Source: Metridium senile (lineage: Eukaryota; Cnidaria; Anthozoa; Actiniaria; Metridiidae). From it: 64,000 bases of DNA. A program made the position numbers and the translations under genes. This document shows, piece after piece, positions 63,691-64,000 of the stretch. The DNA lies in contig OX459097.1 in the NCBI GenBank assembly GCA_949775045.1, forward strand, positions 1,833,598 through 1,897,597, in the 5' to 3' direction. Under the pieces are notes generated by a model, which did no database searches, had not been told where the DNA came from, and saw nothing but the letters and a program-made list of their open reading frames with translations. How positions within the stretch are numbered: position 1 is the first letter of the stretch; each line of letters begins with the position of its first letter.

Positions 63691-64000
63691 GATTTTACAA
63701 CATGCCCTAATACTTGCTTGAAAAATTAGAATTCGGTTGAAGGATAAATTTGATTCCGAGTTAAAACAGTTGTGATGTCATTACCACGTCATTACCATTT
63801 GTAACACAGTAAAAAATGTTGACTTAACTTTACTTTACTTTTACGGTGTTACAAGTTTCATTCTATTACCTATCATTTATATCAAACACTGAAGCATGCT
63901 AATCTAGATTACTCGCTAGTTTCCATTTATATGTCATCATGAGATATTTCAGTGATTGCGGCCTTTTTATAGCACTCCACTTAGAATTTTTGAGATTTCA

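Larger units (their letters stand above)
61389..64000. repeat. Long dispersed repeat, copy matching 50061-52375
   Basis: The same ordered blocks as in 50061-52375, up to GCACTCCACTTAGAATTTTT at the window edge. An insertion of simple-sequence DNA (about 62760-63725) separates the two halves here. Confidence 0.8.

Overview
The window is animal (metazoan) nuclear DNA. It is AT-rich, has GT-AG spliced genes with long introns, and is packed with transposons and tandem repeats. The mix of Roco, DZIP3-like HEPN, CARD and death-domain genes with Penelope, CR1/L2-like, ISL2EU and PIF/Harbinger elements fits an early-branching marine invertebrate. A cnidarian is my best guess, but the sequence does not prove it. 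No bacterial operon, rRNA or CRISPR is present.

Host genes, all on the + strand:
(1) 763-25215. A 17-exon gene model, open at its 5' end, runs Roc GTPase, COR, HEPN (DZIP3-like), CARD, acidic linkers and three death domains, then stops. All exons carry GT-AG borders and keep one reading frame of about 1512 residues.
(2) 42930-48572. A second gene has an unrecognised 239-residue exon, a Ser/Thr/Pro-rich linker and three death domains. These match the three death domains of gene 1 in order, spacing and intron phase, so the two genes are tandem paralogues at their C-termini.
(3) 55013-56245. A coding exon without introns encodes a protein resembling the bacterial TcmP (three-Cys-motif partner) family. 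Genes 1 and 2 look like innate-immune or cell-death signalling proteins built from symmetric phase-1 domain exons.

Mobile DNA. The introns of gene 1 hold a 3.06 kb element with TIRs and 6-bp TSDs (7614-10676), CR1/L2-like and other non-LTR fragments, a Tc1/mariner-like element (15776-17112) and Penelope-like elements (19990-20600, 21914-23601). Between genes 1 and 2 lies a 13.7 kb composite, an ISL2EU/IS4EU-type transposon (28519-42259). Its THAP-DDE transposase (+) and SWIM-YqaJ exonuclease (-) genes are interlocked, each with an exon inside the other's intron. It has been invaded in turn by a TAA-flanked MITE (29504-30312), a 1.45 kb element inside the transposase exon (32964-34416) and an apparently intact PIF/Harbinger element (36494-40770). 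The introns of gene 2 hold a two-tier minisatellite, a TTAA MITE and a 184-bp miniature derived from a Penelope element.

From 48.6 kb to the end, apart from the TcmP-like gene, the DNA is dispersed repeats (50061-52375 recurs at 61389-64000), foldback hairpins, a 130-bp satellite (59.8-60.4 kb, also 25.6-26.4 kb) and microsatellites. A short motif, GGGCTNCCTGTGG, recurs through the window in otherwise unrelated contexts.
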